Source: Albimonas donghaensis
GTDB taxonomy: Bacteria > Pseudomonadota > Alphaproteobacteria > Rhodobacterales > Rhodobacteraceae
Direction: 5' to 3'
Assembly (NCBI RefSeq): GCF_900106695.1
Contig: NZ_FNMZ01000008.1
Span: 118,536 to 182,535 of the forward strand
DNA length: 64,000 nucleotides
Under the pieces are notes generated by a model that was not told where the DNA came from, searched no databases, and was given only the letters and a program-made list of their open reading frames with translations. Of this stretch, positions 27,320 to 36,266 are shown one piece after another. Within the stretch, counting starts at the first letter, position 1. Every line of letters begins with the position of its first letter. The position numbers and the translations under genes are program-made.

Positions 27320-27344
27320 GGAACATTTCCCGTCCTCGCGCATT
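27320..27344 (+). promoter_or_regulatory. Possible EcfG-like promoter before exoD-like gene
   Basis: GGAAC (27320-27324), 16 bp, then CATT (27341-27344) on the plus strand, one mismatch from the CGTT box. It precedes the 48-residue ORF and the ExoD-like gene. Weaker than the three GGTT-type sites. Confidence 0.35.
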
Positions 27345-27395
27345 ATGCAGCGGGCCGGTCTCGCCGGCGCCTCCAGCAGGGAGAGACGCTTGCCA

Positions 27396-27542
27396 ATGAA
27401 TCTCGTTTCGCCGCCCGCCGACGCGACGCCGACGCCGCGGGCGGGCGGACCTTCGGCCGCCGTCGCGTTCGGCCGCCCAACCGCGCCCGCCGCTTCCCGT
27501 CCTGCGGGGCCGGGCGCGCGCGACGCCGAGGCGGGCCGCTGA
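27396..27542 (+). CDS. Small hypothetical ORF coupled to exoD-like gene
   Basis: A 48-residue frame ([18 protein letters not shown] at the start, Ala/Pro-rich throughout). A GGGAGAG site lies about 11 nt upstream. Its stop overlaps the start of the ExoD-like gene as TGATG, so it could serve translational coupling. The sequence has low complexity and no recognisable domain, and GC-rich DNA makes such frames common. Confidence 0.3.
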   Translation: MNLVSPPADATPTPRAGGPSAAVAFGRPTAPAASRPAGPGARDAEAGR

Positions 27543-28129
27543 TGGCCGGACAAGCCCCTCACGCCCCCATCGGAGAGGTGCTCGACCGTCTGGATGAGGC
27601 GGCCCGACGGGACACCCTCTCGGTCGGCGACGTGGTCGCGGCGCTGGGCGACCGGTCGATGCCGGCGCTGCTCCTGGCGCCGGCGCTGGTGGTGGTCACG
27701 CCCGCCTCGGGCATTCCGCTGCTGTCCTCGATCTGCGGGCTGAGCATCGCGCTGATTGCGGCGAGCGCCCTGCTGGCGCGGCCCCGCGTCTGGCTGCCGC
27801 GCTGGATTCTGAACCGGCGGACCGAAGGGCGACATCTGCGCGAGGCGGTGGCCTGGTTGCGCCGACCGGCGGGCTGGGTCGACCGGCGCACGCGGCCCCG
27901 GTTCCCCTGGCTGTTCCGCTGGCCGCTCGACCGGCTGCCGCTGGCGTTGTGCCTGTTGTGCGGGCTGGCGATGCCGATGCTGGAACTGGTGCCGTTCACC
28001 TCGTCGGCGCTGGGGCTGGCGACGGCGTTGCTGGCGATCTCGGTGCTGGTGCGCGACGGGCTGTTCGCGTCGCTGGGCATCGCGGTGGTGCTGACGGCCG
28101 CCTGCGTGCCGCTGTTCGTCGCCGCCTGA
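27542..28129 (+). CDS. ExoD-family membrane protein
   Basis: A 195-residue protein of the exopolysaccharide-synthesis ExoD family. The N-terminal half has [20 protein letters not shown] and [14 protein letters not shown], the conserved ExoD signature, and the C-terminal half has three or four hydrophobic helices. ExoD-type proteins are inner-membrane proteins linked to exopolysaccharide production and alkaline tolerance in rhizobia; the biochemical role is unknown. It converges with the cytochrome c gene. Confidence 0.82.
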   Translation: MAGQAPHAPIGEVLDRLDEAARRDTLSVGDVVAALGDRSMPALLLAPALVVVTPASGIPLLSSICGLSIALIAASALLARPRVWLPRWILNRRTEGRHLREAVAWLRRPAGWVDRRTRPRFPWLFRWPLDRLPLALCLLCGLAMPMLELVPFTSSALGLATALLAISVLVRDGLFASLGIAVVLTAACVPLFVAA

Positions 28130-28134
28130 GCCGG

Positions 28135-28148
28135 CGGGGCGCGCCCCG
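28135..28148. terminator. Palindrome between convergent genes
   Basis: CGGGGCGCGCCCCG is a perfect 14-bp palindrome in the 36-bp gap between the convergent exoD-like and cytochrome c genes. It could act as a bidirectional terminator hairpin, but there is no T-run and almost no loop. Confidence 0.3.
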
Positions 28149-28165
28149 GTCCGCTGCGAGCGGGA

Positions 28166-29287
28166 TCAGCGCGGAGCCGGCGCGCGCGAGGCATACCAGG
28201 CCGAAACCGCCGCCGCGTCCGCGGCCGGCAGGTGGCGGGCGGCCTGGATCATCAGCTCGGCCCGGGGCCCGCCGGCGACCGGGGGATCGGCGGTGTAGAG
28301 GCGCAGCTGCGCTTCCAGATAGCTCCGGCGCTGTCCGGCGAGGCGGGGAAAGACGTCGCGCACCCGCTCGCCCCGCGGCGAATGGCAGGCGTCGCAGGCG
28401 GCGACGTCGCGCGCGGGCAGGCCCCTGCGGGCGATCTCCCGGCCTCGCGCCAGCAGCGTCTCATCCACGCCGGCGGGGTCGAGCGCGGCGGCTGGATCGC
28501 GCGGGGCGGCGGCGAAACGCGCGGCGAGCCCGGCCAGCGTCGCCGCATCCAGCCCGGCGGCCGCGTGGCGCATCACGCCGCTGGGCCGCGCCTCCGCGGC
28601 GTAGCTCTTCAGCGCCGCCTCCAGCGCCGCGCGCGGCTGGATGTCGAGCCGCGGGATCGGTCCCGGCGCTGTGGCGTCGTCATCCGGCCCGCGTCCCCCG
28701 GTCCCATGACAACGCACGCAGTCCGCGAAGGGCGGATCGGCCGGCAACGCCAGCCCGCGGGACGAGCCTTCGGGTCCGCCATGCGCCAGCGCCCGGTAGC
28801 CTTCGGCGTCAAGCTCGGGCAGCTTCCGCAGGAAGGCCACCACCGCCCAGACCTCGTCCTCGCGGCCGCGGGCGGGCCAGGCGGGCATGCCGGTCATCAT
28901 CACGCCCTCGTCGACGATCCGGTGCAATTCGGCCGGCGTCCACAGCGGGATCCTCGCCGCGAGGTCGGGCGGCGGCGGCAGCATCGCCTGCGCCGCCCCT
29001 CCCGTCGGCGCCGCGGGGCTGCCATGACAGGGGGCGCAGCCGCTCTCGAAATGCGCGGCGCCAAGACGGGCGAGGCCGGGGGCGGAGAGGTCGGGGACCT
29101 CGGTCCCCATCGCGTGAAAGGCGACCGAGCGGCGCATGGCCGTGTGCAGGATCCAGCGGGCCGCGGCGCTATGCCCGCCCGCGGCGCCGATGGGCGACAA
29201 CCCGGCCGCGAAGACGACGACGGCCAGCACGGCGAGCCCGGCCAGGATCCAGGCCAGCGTGCGGATGCGGATCGGTCCGCGGATCAT
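28166..29287 (-). CDS. Membrane-anchored tri-haem cytochrome c
   Basis: A 373-residue exported protein with an N-terminal anchor (LAWILAGLAVLAVVVFAAGL). Three covalent haem motifs are visible: CAPCH, CVRCH and CDACH. The arrangement of three class-I cytochrome domains resembles cytochromes of alcohol- or caa3-oxidase gene clusters. It overlaps the CtaG-like gene by 4 bp and ends the oxidase operon, so it probably donates electrons to, or forms part of, this terminal oxidase. Confidence 0.88.
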   Translation of the reverse strand: MIRGPIRIRTLAWILAGLAVLAVVVFAAGLSPIGAAGGHSAAARWILHTAMRRSVAFHAMGTEVPDLSAPGLARLGAAHFESGCAPCHGSPAAPTGGAAQAMLPPPPDLAARIPLWTPAELHRIVDEGVMMTGMPAWPARGREDEVWAVVAFLRKLPELDAEGYRALAHGGPEGSSRGLALPADPPFADCVRCHGTGGRGPDDDATAPGPIPRLDIQPRAALEAALKSYAAEARPSGVMRHAAAGLDAATLAGLAARFAAAPRDPAAALDPAGVDETLLARGREIARRGLPARDVAACDACHSPRGERVRDVFPRLAGQRRSYLEAQLRLYTADPPVAGGPRAELMIQAARHLPAADAAAVSAWYASRAPAPR

Positions 29288-29943
29288 GCGTTCGTCTCCT
29301 CGCCCCGGATCGCGCGGCCGGCCAGCGCCAGCCCGCCGGCCAGATAAATCGCGCCGCCCGCGCCCAGCATCAGCACGCCGCCCGCCTCCTGATCGCCCAG
29401 CGCGTCGAGGCCGAACAGCGTCGGCCCCTCGGTCGGCGCCCGGCACAGCAGCCGCGGCGAAAGCGCGACCACCACGCCCAGCATGGTCATGTGCATGGCG
29501 GTGAACAGCAGCGCCCCCGCCCCCGCCAGCCCCCCGGCGCGGCTGGCCCGTTCCTCCGCCCCGTCCCCGCCCCGCGCCGCGGCCAGCGCCGTGATCCAGA
29601 CCGCGAGCGAAGCGCCGAGAAAGCACGCCTGCTCCGCCGCGAGCCCGACGGCGGAGGTGCGCGCCAGCGTGTGCAGCGCCGGCGCATGCCAGGCCCATAT
29701 CGCCGCGAGGTCGACCAGCGAGGCCGCCACAGGCGCCCAGAGCGGCATGGGGACCGCGCCGCGCGTGAGGCTCAGCGCCAGCAACGGCGCGGCGATCGCC
29801 ACGACGGTCATGTGCAGGGCCATATGGGCCGCGAAACTCCCCCCGCTCAGCCGCGGCAGCGGCCCCGCCCAGGCGAGCGCCAGCACCCCCAGCCCGGCGA
29901 CCAGCGCCAGGTCCGCGCGACGAAGAAGCCCCGGCGCGGTCAT
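29284..29943 (-). CDS. Cytochrome c oxidase assembly protein, CtaG (caa3) family
   Basis: A 219-residue polytopic membrane protein. Conserved His in AAHMALHMTVVAIAAPLLAL, the WAWHAPALHTLA helix and a third MHMTMLG segment define the Caa3_CtaG family, which helps build the copper site of caa3-type oxidases. Start and stop overlap both neighbours by 4 bp, so it is part of one operon with ctaC and ctaDE. Confidence 0.88.
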   Translation of the reverse strand: MTAPGLLRRADLALVAGLGVLALAWAGPLPRLSGGSFAAHMALHMTVVAIAAPLLALSLTRGAVPMPLWAPVAASLVDLAAIWAWHAPALHTLARTSAVGLAAEQACFLGASLAVWITALAAARGGDGAEERASRAGGLAGAGALLFTAMHMTMLGVVVALSPRLLCRAPTEGPTLFGLDALGDQEAGGVLMLGAGGAIYLAGGLALAGRAIRGEETNA

Positions 29944-30377
29944 CGACAGGTCTCCAGCATCACCGCCGGCAGCGCCGTGTAGAGGATCGCCACGAAGCTC
30001 ACCACGCACAGCAGCGTGGCGACATGGGCGAGGAAGCGGCGCCGCTCCTCCGGGTCGTCGGCTTCGTAAACCAGATCGTCGTCGGTGAGGCTGAGGCCGC
30101 GAACCCGGCGCAGGGCGCGGAACGCGAAGCCCAGCGCGACAAGCGCCGCCAGCGTCGCCGCCGCCACGCCCCAGGACGCCGGGCCGAGCCCGGCCCCGGG
30201 GCCTGCATGGGCGCACCAGCTCGCGCCGATCCAGTAGCAGACGAGGAAATGCCCCCCCCAGATCAGAGGTCCGGTCGCGATCCGCCACAGGCCCCGCGTC
30301 TGTCGCGGGCCCTCGCCGTGAAAGCGCCGGTCACGGCGGGCGGCCTCCTGCGGCTCGCGTCGCGCTGGGCGGGTCAT
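29940..30377 (-). CDS. Small membrane protein of the oxidase operon
   Basis: A 145-residue protein with a basic N-terminus and about three hydrophobic helices (RIATGPLIWGGHFLVCYW, the VAAATLAALVALGFAF region, and VATLLCVVSFVAILYTALP). Proteins of this kind are often encoded between ctaDE and ctaG in alphaproteobacterial caa3 clusters. No catalytic motif is visible. It overlaps both neighbours by 4 bp, which implies tight co-expression and a role in oxidase assembly or structure. Confidence 0.7.
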   Translation of the reverse strand: MTRPARREPQEAARRDRRFHGEGPRQTRGLWRIATGPLIWGGHFLVCYWIGASWCAHAGPGAGLGPASWGVAAATLAALVALGFAFRALRRVRGLSLTDDDLVYEADDPEERRRFLAHVATLLCVVSFVAILYTALPAVMLETCR

Positions 30378-32950
30378 GGCGCGACCTCCCGGACCTCGGG
30401 GAAGGCGGCGAAGGCGACGGCGGTGACGATGGCGGCGAAGGCGTGGAAATGGGCGAAGACCTCGGTGTTGCGGATGTCGGCGTCGTAGGCGGGCGTCAGA
30501 CGGCCGGCGAAGCTCGCGACCAGGCAGAAGCCCTGCATGATCGCGCCGACCCCGGCATGGGCCGCGGACCACAGGACCAGCGCCCACACGATCGCCGGCC
30601 AGGAATGGGCGGTCGGGTCCATCCCCGCCGCCCACGGCCCCCAGGCCAGCGCCGCCGCCGCCGCAAGGCCCGTCGCCAGCGCCAGCGCCAGCAGCGCCCG
30701 GAACGCCCCGACCCGTCCGGCCGCGTTGGCCCGTCGCCCGCCCCAGGTGGCGAGCCACGAGACCGCCGCCAGCCCCAGCGACGCCATCGGCCAGACCACG
30801 CCGGGGACCGGCAGGCCGAGGGGCGGGAACGCCTCATGCACGGTCAGAAAGAAGAACAGCCCGAAGAACAGCCCGAGAAAGGCTGTGAGGTCGCCCAGCA
30901 TGGTGATGAACATCGCCCACCACCCCGTCGACTTCGGCCCCGAGACGTAAAGCGCCGCCTCGCGCCCCAGCCCGATGGACTTCGAGGGCTTCTCGGGATG
31001 CTCGCCGGTTCCCGTCCACACCCAGCGCAGGATCAGGACCAGCGCCCCCAACCCGGATATCGCCGTCAGCCACCACCAGTGGAACGTCGCGAAAATGAAG
31101 ACGCCGCCCAGCGCCGCGGCCCCGCCCAACGGCAGGACCGAGGGGCCGCCGATGCGCAGCACCTGTTCGGGCTCGGCGTCGAGCACCGAGGTCACCAGCC
31201 CCTCGCGCCGGCCTTCCTCGGCGTCGGGCAAGTAGAAGCGGCCCGCGTCGTAGTCGCGCACGAAGTCCGGATCGTCCCACAGCGGATAGCGCGACGAGAC
31301 CTGGGGGACGCAGCGCACGCCCCAGCTGCGGGGGGGCTGCTCCTGCAGCCATTCCAGCGCCCCGCCCTTCCACGGATTGCGCGGGGCGCGGTCGGCCTCG
31401 CCCTTGGGACGGATGAGGTCCCAGATGAACACCAGGAAGCCCGCGGCGAACACGAACGCGCCCAGCGAGGACACCAGATTCAGCGTGTCCCAGCCCAGGC
31501 CTTCGGAATAGGTCCACACCCGCCGCGGCATCCCGCGCATGCCGGTCAGGTGCATCGGCAGAAAGCAGATCACGAAGCCGGGGAAACACAGCCAGAAGGA
31601 CCAGACGCCCAGCCGGCGCGACAGCATGCGCCCGGTCACCAGCGGATAGTAGTAGTGAATGCCGGCCACCAGCGGGAACAGCATCCCCCCGAAGAGGGTG
31701 AAGTGCAGGTGCGCGACGATGAAATAGCTGTCATGCGCCTGGAAATCGAAAGGCGCGATCGCGAGCATCACGCCGGTAAGCCCGCCGGCCACGAAGATCG
31801 CCAGCGCGCCCATGCTCCACAACATCGGGACCGAGCGGCGCACGGTCCCGAGCATCAGCGTCGCGATGAACACGAAGATCTGGATGCCGGTCGGGATCGC
31901 CACCGCCTCGGACGCGGCCGCGAAGAAGCCGAGACTGAGCGAGGGCAACCCGGTCGTGAACATGTGGTGGACCCACAGCCCGAAGCTGATGAAGCCGGTG
32001 CCCATGGCCGAGAGCACGATCCACGAATAGCCCGCGATGGGGCGTCCCGCGAAGGTCGGGATCATCATCGCCAGCAGCGCGATCGAGGGCAGGAAGATGA
32101 TGTAGACCTCCGGGTGGCCGAAGATCCAGAACAGATGCTGCCACAGCAGCGGATCGCCGCCGCGCGTCGGATCGAAGAACGGCCAGTCGAGCAACCGCTC
32201 CAGTTCGAACAACAGGTCGCCGGCGATCAGCGGCGGGAAGGCGAACAGGATCATCGCCCCCACGATCAGCACATACCAGGCGTAGAGCGGGATCAGGTTC
32301 AACCGCATGCCGGGCGGTCTGCATTTCAGGACGCCCACGATCAGCTCGACCGCAGCGGCGATCGAGGCGACTTCGATGAAGCTCAGCCCCAGCAACCAGA
32401 TGTCGGCGCCGATGCCGCCCTGCTCGGTGGCGAGCGGAGGATACATGAACCAGCCCGCGTCGGGCGCCGCGTCGAAGAGGATCGAGCCGCAGACGAACAC
32501 GCCCCCGATCAGATAGCACCAGAAGCCGAAAGCCGAGAGCCGGGGGAACGGCAGCTCGCGCGCGCCCAGCAGGGCGGGCAGGATCAGGATCGCCACCGCC
32601 TCGAAGATCGGCACGGCGAAAAGGAACATCATCGCGGTGCCGTGCAGGGTGAAGGCCTGATTGTAGAAATCCGGCCCCACCAGGTCGTTCTCGGGCACGG
32701 CCAGCTGCGCGCGCATGATCAGCGCCAGCGCGCCCGCGAACAGCATGAAAGCCAGCGCCGAGCCCGCGTACCACAGCCCCACCTCGGTGTTGTTCACCGC
32801 GGTCAGATAGCGCCAGCCCTTCGGCGTGGCCCAGGCCGCGCGCAGCCGCGCCTCCTGCGCCGCGCGAAGGTCCGGATCGTCCTGGCATTCGGGATGGGCG
32901 CGCTCGGCCTGGGGAAGCGCGGGAGCCTGGGGTTCGGTCATCGGCGTCAC
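30374..32950 (-). CDS. ctaD: Fused cytochrome c oxidase subunits I and III
   Basis: An 858-residue protein. Residues from about 45 to 560 are haem-copper subunit I: FTLHGTAMMFLF (haem a ligand), LFWIFGHPEVYIIFLP (CuB His and cross-linked Tyr), GFWVHHMFT-like SFGLWVHHMFTTG, and HDSYFIVAHLHFTLFGG. The C-terminal 250 residues contain a subunit III-like bundle (KSTGWWAMFITMLGDLTAFL). Such CoxAC fusions are known in caa3-type oxidases. It couples cytochrome c oxidation to oxygen reduction and proton pumping. It overlaps subunit II by 4 bp. Confidence 0.93.
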   Translation of the reverse strand: MTPMTEPQAPALPQAERAHPECQDDPDLRAAQEARLRAAWATPKGWRYLTAVNNTEVGLWYAGSALAFMLFAGALALIMRAQLAVPENDLVGPDFYNQAFTLHGTAMMFLFAVPIFEAVAILILPALLGARELPFPRLSAFGFWCYLIGGVFVCGSILFDAAPDAGWFMYPPLATEQGGIGADIWLLGLSFIEVASIAAAVELIVGVLKCRPPGMRLNLIPLYAWYVLIVGAMILFAFPPLIAGDLLFELERLLDWPFFDPTRGGDPLLWQHLFWIFGHPEVYIIFLPSIALLAMMIPTFAGRPIAGYSWIVLSAMGTGFISFGLWVHHMFTTGLPSLSLGFFAAASEAVAIPTGIQIFVFIATLMLGTVRRSVPMLWSMGALAIFVAGGLTGVMLAIAPFDFQAHDSYFIVAHLHFTLFGGMLFPLVAGIHYYYPLVTGRMLSRRLGVWSFWLCFPGFVICFLPMHLTGMRGMPRRVWTYSEGLGWDTLNLVSSLGAFVFAAGFLVFIWDLIRPKGEADRAPRNPWKGGALEWLQEQPPRSWGVRCVPQVSSRYPLWDDPDFVRDYDAGRFYLPDAEEGRREGLVTSVLDAEPEQVLRIGGPSVLPLGGAAALGGVFIFATFHWWWLTAISGLGALVLILRWVWTGTGEHPEKPSKSIGLGREAALYVSGPKSTGWWAMFITMLGDLTAFLGLFFGLFFFLTVHEAFPPLGLPVPGVVWPMASLGLAAVSWLATWGGRRANAAGRVGAFRALLALALATGLAAAAALAWGPWAAGMDPTAHSWPAIVWALVLWSAAHAGVGAIMQGFCLVASFAGRLTPAYDADIRNTEVFAHFHAFAAIVTAVAFAAFPEVREVAP

Positions 32951-34071
32951 CTCAATTCAAGAAGCCAGTCGGCGAGCGTCTCCAGCTCGGCTTCCGACAT
33001 CAGCGCCCCGTAGCCCGGCATCCGCGCCCCGGGCTTCAGCGCCTGAGGGTCGCGCAGCCAGTCCGCCACCGTCTCCCGCGAGATCGGCGCCAGCCCGGCG
33101 CCCAGGGTGGCGCGGGCCGCGAAATGGGTCAGATCCGGACCCACATCGCCGGCCTCGACCAGGCCGCGGACCGGGTGGCAGGCGCCGCAGCCGTGGTCGA
33201 GGAACAGCCGCCGCCCCTCCGCCGCGGCGTCCGGGGGACCCTCCCGCAGGGCTTCGGGCGCCGCGGGACGAGCCTCCGCCGCCAGCCAGGCCTCGAACGA
33301 CTCCGGCGGATGGACGACGACGGTGAAGGCCATGAGCGCATGGCCGGTCCCGCAGAACTCGGCGCAGACGCCCCTATAGACGCCGGGCTGCGGGTCCTCG
33401 ACCAGAAGGCGGTTCACGCGGCCGGGGATCATGTCCATCTTGCCCGCCAGCGAGGGGATCCAGAACGAATGGATCACGTCGCGGGCGCTGAGCACGAACT
33501 CCACCGGCTCCCCCGCCGGCAGGTGGATCTCGTTGGCCGTGCGCACCGGGACCGCGAGGTCGTCGCGCGCATAGGCGACGCGCCACCAGAACTGCTCGCC
33601 CCCGACCTCGACCCGCAGCCGCGCGGGCGAGTCGCCCCAGTCCGGCAGCAGCCGCAGGCCCGCGGCCAGCAGCACCGCCAGCACAACGGTCGGGAACACC
33701 ACGCCGCCGAAAATGATCAGCCGGTCCGCGCGGCGGCTCCCGCCCCGCATCGCCGGGCGCAGCACCGCCAGGATCGCGGCCAGCATCACCGCCGCCCAGA
33801 TCGCGACGGCGCCCCACGCCATCCACTCGAACAACGCCGCCACTTCGACCGCCTGCCGCGCCCGCGGGACGAGCGCCGACTGCGGCCCGTCGCAGGAAGC
33901 GACGAGACCCGCCGCCGGCAGGATCAAGGCGATCGGCGCGAGGCGGTCGAGCTTGCGGTCTCCGTCGATGGGCTCTCTCCTTGGTCTTCCGCCGGCGCGC
34001 CGGGTCTCCTGTCCGCGAGCGATCTCGATCTCCGCCTTCTTCGACCTAGGGCCGGGCCGGCGGCCTGCCAC
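32947..34071 (-). CDS. ctaC: Cytochrome c oxidase subunit II with C-terminal haem c domain
   Basis: The core runs from a lipoprotein-like LVASC box through two helices to the cupredoxin domain, with the CuA ligands in YRGVCAEFCGTGHALM and the preceding DVIHSFWIPSLAGK. A cytochrome c domain with CGACH follows, so this is caa3-type. The start is unclear: ATG at 34071 gives an unusual basic 34-residue leader, while a strong AAGGAG site lies 7 nt before an ATC codon at 33969, which would give a normal short signal. First gene of the oxidase operon. Confidence 0.9.
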   Translation of the reverse strand: MAGRRPGPRSKKAEIEIARGQETRRAGGRPRREPIDGDRKLDRLAPIALILPAAGLVASCDGPQSALVPRARQAVEVAALFEWMAWGAVAIWAAVMLAAILAVLRPAMRGGSRRADRLIIFGGVVFPTVVLAVLLAAGLRLLPDWGDSPARLRVEVGGEQFWWRVAYARDDLAVPVRTANEIHLPAGEPVEFVLSARDVIHSFWIPSLAGKMDMIPGRVNRLLVEDPQPGVYRGVCAEFCGTGHALMAFTVVVHPPESFEAWLAAEARPAAPEALREGPPDAAAEGRRLFLDHGCGACHPVRGLVEAGDVGPDLTHFAARATLGAGLAPISRETVADWLRDPQALKPGARMPGYGALMSEAELETLADWLLELR

Positions 34072-34128
34072 TCCTGCGGCCGCTCCCGCGGACCGGGAGG
34101 GCCATGCGCAAGGCGCGGAAATCCATGT

Positions 34129-34638
34129 TCAGCCCGGGATTTCCGCGGGTCCGTGAACGGGACGCGAATTCGAACCCGCCCTCGTCGGGCGCCGCGCCGG
34201 CCAGAAAGTTCGCGGGGCCAGAAAGCTCGCGGGGCCAGAAAAGCGGATCCGGGAGGCGAGACAGTCCCATCCCGCAAACCCGTCGCGCCGCGGGCCGGCC
34301 AGGTCGCGCGCGCGTGGCGGAAGCGGCACGAGAGGACTCGCGCCCGGATCGCGGGTTTCGAGCCCCGGCGGCGTCGCCGCGAGGGCATCGGGGCGGGCGG
34401 CGTCCGTCACGGGCGTCCCTTCATCGTCCGCCGTTCCTCCCGAACCGCGTTCCAGCGTCGGCAGCCGGTCGCGCAAGGCGGCGATTTCGGACCCGGTCAG
34501 GCCGGGCGTCGGCTTCCGGACATCGAAGGGGAGGATGCCGCCGGGGCCCTCGCGGTCGATCCTCACGGGACGGCCGCCATGGGACTCCGCCCGGCGGCGG
34601 GTGACGTGACGATCGGTTTCGGGGGAGGTGACGGACAT
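34129..34638 (-). CDS. Hypothetical protein
   Basis: An open frame of 169 residues beginning MSVTSPETDRHVTRRRAESH. The first 100 residues look like a soluble polar protein (GSEIAALRDRLPTLERG), while the end runs through a 17-bp tandem repeat and loses protein-like character. No domain is recognised. It lies between ctaC and the P450 gene; a true product may end earlier by frameshift. The remaining gap to ctaC holds nothing else. Confidence 0.35.
   Translation of the reverse strand: MSVTSPETDRHVTRRRAESHGGRPVRIDREGPGGILPFDVRKPTPGLTGSEIAALRDRLPTLERGSGGTADDEGTPVTDAARPDALAATPPGLETRDPGASPLVPLPPRARDLAGPRRDGFAGWDCLASRIRFSGPASFLAPRTFWPARRPTRAGSNSRPVHGPAEIPG
34199..34243. repeat. 17-bp tandem repeat, two and a half copies
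   Basis: GGCCAGAAAGTTCGCGG (34199-34215) is followed by the same unit with one T-to-C change (34216-34232) and a partial third copy to 34243. It lies in the poorly conserved end of the hypothetical ORF. Confidence 0.8.
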
Positions 34639-34756
34639 TGCGGGGATCCTTCGATAGGGCCGGACGCGGGGGACGCGCCCCGGCAAGGGACGACCGGCAG
34701 GCGGATTTCGGCCGCATCACCGATCGTCTCGCGACGCGCGGCGCATGGCGCGCGGG

Positions 34757-36016
34757 TCAAGGCGCGCGAGGCCGGCCGCGGCCTCCCCCCGCGAAGCGCA
34801 TCTCGAAGCCGCCGCGCGGGACCGGAGGCATGTCGTTCGAGAGCTCCAGCGACCCGGGCGCCGCCTCCCAGTCCGCGGCGCGGAGCCGGGCGGTCGCGAC
34901 CTTCATCAGCGCCACCGTCGCCGCCTCGCCCGGACAGCGATGGGTCCGCGCCGCGTCGCCGGCGCCCTGAGGGACGAAGCGGTGGTCCTGATCGCGCCAG
35001 GAGGGGGCGCGGCCGGGGTCGAAACGTTCGGGGTCGGGAAAAGCGCCCGGATCGCGGTTCGTGCCATGCAGGTCCAGAAGCGCCCAGCGTCCGGCGGCCA
35101 CCGTCTCTCCCCGCCAGACCAGATTGCGCGCGGCGCGACCGGCGATCAGCGGGAAAAACGGGGCGAGGCGGCGGACCTCCTCGACGAAGGGCTCCAGCAT
35201 CGCGGGGTCGTCGCGCAGGCGGGTCCGCCAGGCGGGCTCGCGCGCCAGCGCCAGAGCGGCATGGGCGATGAAGCGATTCACCGCGACGACCGGGCGGAGA
35301 AGGTTGAGCAGTTCGTCCACCGCCGCGGCTTCGGACATCGCCCCGTCCTCCGGGTCCTCGAAGAAGGCGATGCGCGCCAGCGGCGTCTCCGCCGAAAGCA
35401 CGAGGTCGCCACGACGGACCCGGCGGATCAGCTTCGCCGCGCGCCGCTCCACCCGTCCGCGACGCCAGCGGGCGCGCCAGTTGCGCGGCCCCAGCCGGCC
35501 CGCATTGGCCACCATCGCCTCCAGATCGCGCGCGAGCCGTCGCCCGCCCAGCGCCGATATCGGCGCTCCGGTCCAGCCGCAAGCGGCCGCGGCCAGCAGC
35601 GGCGTCACCTCCTCCAGCAAGGCGATCCGCCCCCGCCGCCGCCATTCCGGCTCCGCCTCCCGCCAGAGCGCGTCGAAGCGATCGGCCAGGTCGGCGACCC
35701 GCGCCTCGGGCAGCAGCAGGTCGAGGAACAGCGCCTTGCGCCGCCGGTGCGCCGGGCCGTCGAGGCTCTGCACGCTGCGCCGGTCCTGCAGCAGACGCGA
35801 CACGCTGCGGGGCATGGCGCCGACGCGGGTGAAACGGTCGTCGTCGTAGAAGAACGCCGCCGCCTCGGACCCGTGCAGGCACAGAACCGTGCGGCCGGCG
35901 AGCCGCGCCTCGAAAGCGTCGGTCTCGAGCTTCGCCGCCTTGCCGGCGATCAGGCCGAACGGGTCGCGCAAGAGCCTGAGAACGAGGTCTCGGCCGGGAT
36001 CTCGGGGAAAGGTCAT
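34757..36016 (-). CDS. CYP152-type cytochrome P450 (fatty-acid peroxygenase family)
   Basis: A 419-residue P450 of the length expected for the CYP152 group, which use hydrogen peroxide to hydroxylate or decarboxylate fatty acids. The substrate-carboxylate-binding region reads EVRRLAPFFPLIAGRA (Arg then Pro in the I/K helix area), and the haem-thiolate loop is GDAARTHRCPGE. The start at 36016 begins MTFPRDPG. An EcfG-like promoter lies upstream at 36197-36221, so the enzyme seems part of the stress regulon together with catalase, which would compete for the same peroxide. Confidence 0.85.
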   Translation of the reverse strand: MTFPRDPGRDLVLRLLRDPFGLIAGKAAKLETDAFEARLAGRTVLCLHGSEAAAFFYDDDRFTRVGAMPRSVSRLLQDRRSVQSLDGPAHRRRKALFLDLLLPEARVADLADRFDALWREAEPEWRRRGRIALLEEVTPLLAAAACGWTGAPISALGGRRLARDLEAMVANAGRLGPRNWRARWRRGRVERRAAKLIRRVRRGDLVLSAETPLARIAFFEDPEDGAMSEAAAVDELLNLLRPVVAVNRFIAHAALALAREPAWRTRLRDDPAMLEPFVEEVRRLAPFFPLIAGRAARNLVWRGETVAAGRWALLDLHGTNRDPGAFPDPERFDPGRAPSWRDQDHRFVPQGAGDAARTHRCPGEAATVALMKVATARLRAADWEAAPGSLELSNDMPPVPRGGFEMRFAGGGRGRPRAP

Positions 36017-36196
36017 CGCGGCGCCCCCGGCGCGACGGGCGCCCGCCTCGCGGGCCGGCGGCGTGCGGCCCCGGCTTCGTCGAGCCCGCGGGGACGGCGG
36101 GTCGCGCGGGGGCCGCGGCCGGGCGCGGCGGGCGGAAAATCTGCAGCGGTCACGGCCATGCGGCATCTCCTCATGCGGCGGGCTCGGGACGCATGA

Positions 36197-36221
36197 AACC
36201 CGCGAGACGCGCGAATGTTCC
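36197..36221 (-). promoter_or_regulatory. EcfG-like promoter of the P450 gene
   Basis: On the minus strand GGAAC (36221-36217), 16 bp, then GGTT (36200-36197) continuing TTCAT. The sequence right after GGAAC (ATTCGCGC) is identical to that of the katE promoter. It serves the minus-strand P450 in the 309-bp divergent region 36017-36325. Confidence 0.55.
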
Positions 36222-36266
36222 CGCCCCGGCCGCTCCCCCGCCGGCGGGAGGGTCCGCCGATCGCCC

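Noticed and set aside
34160..34185. GGGTTCGAATTC on the minus strand, resembling a tRNA T-loop
   Set aside because: The flanking bases do not form a 5-bp T-stem, and no acceptor, D or anticodon arms can be built nearby.
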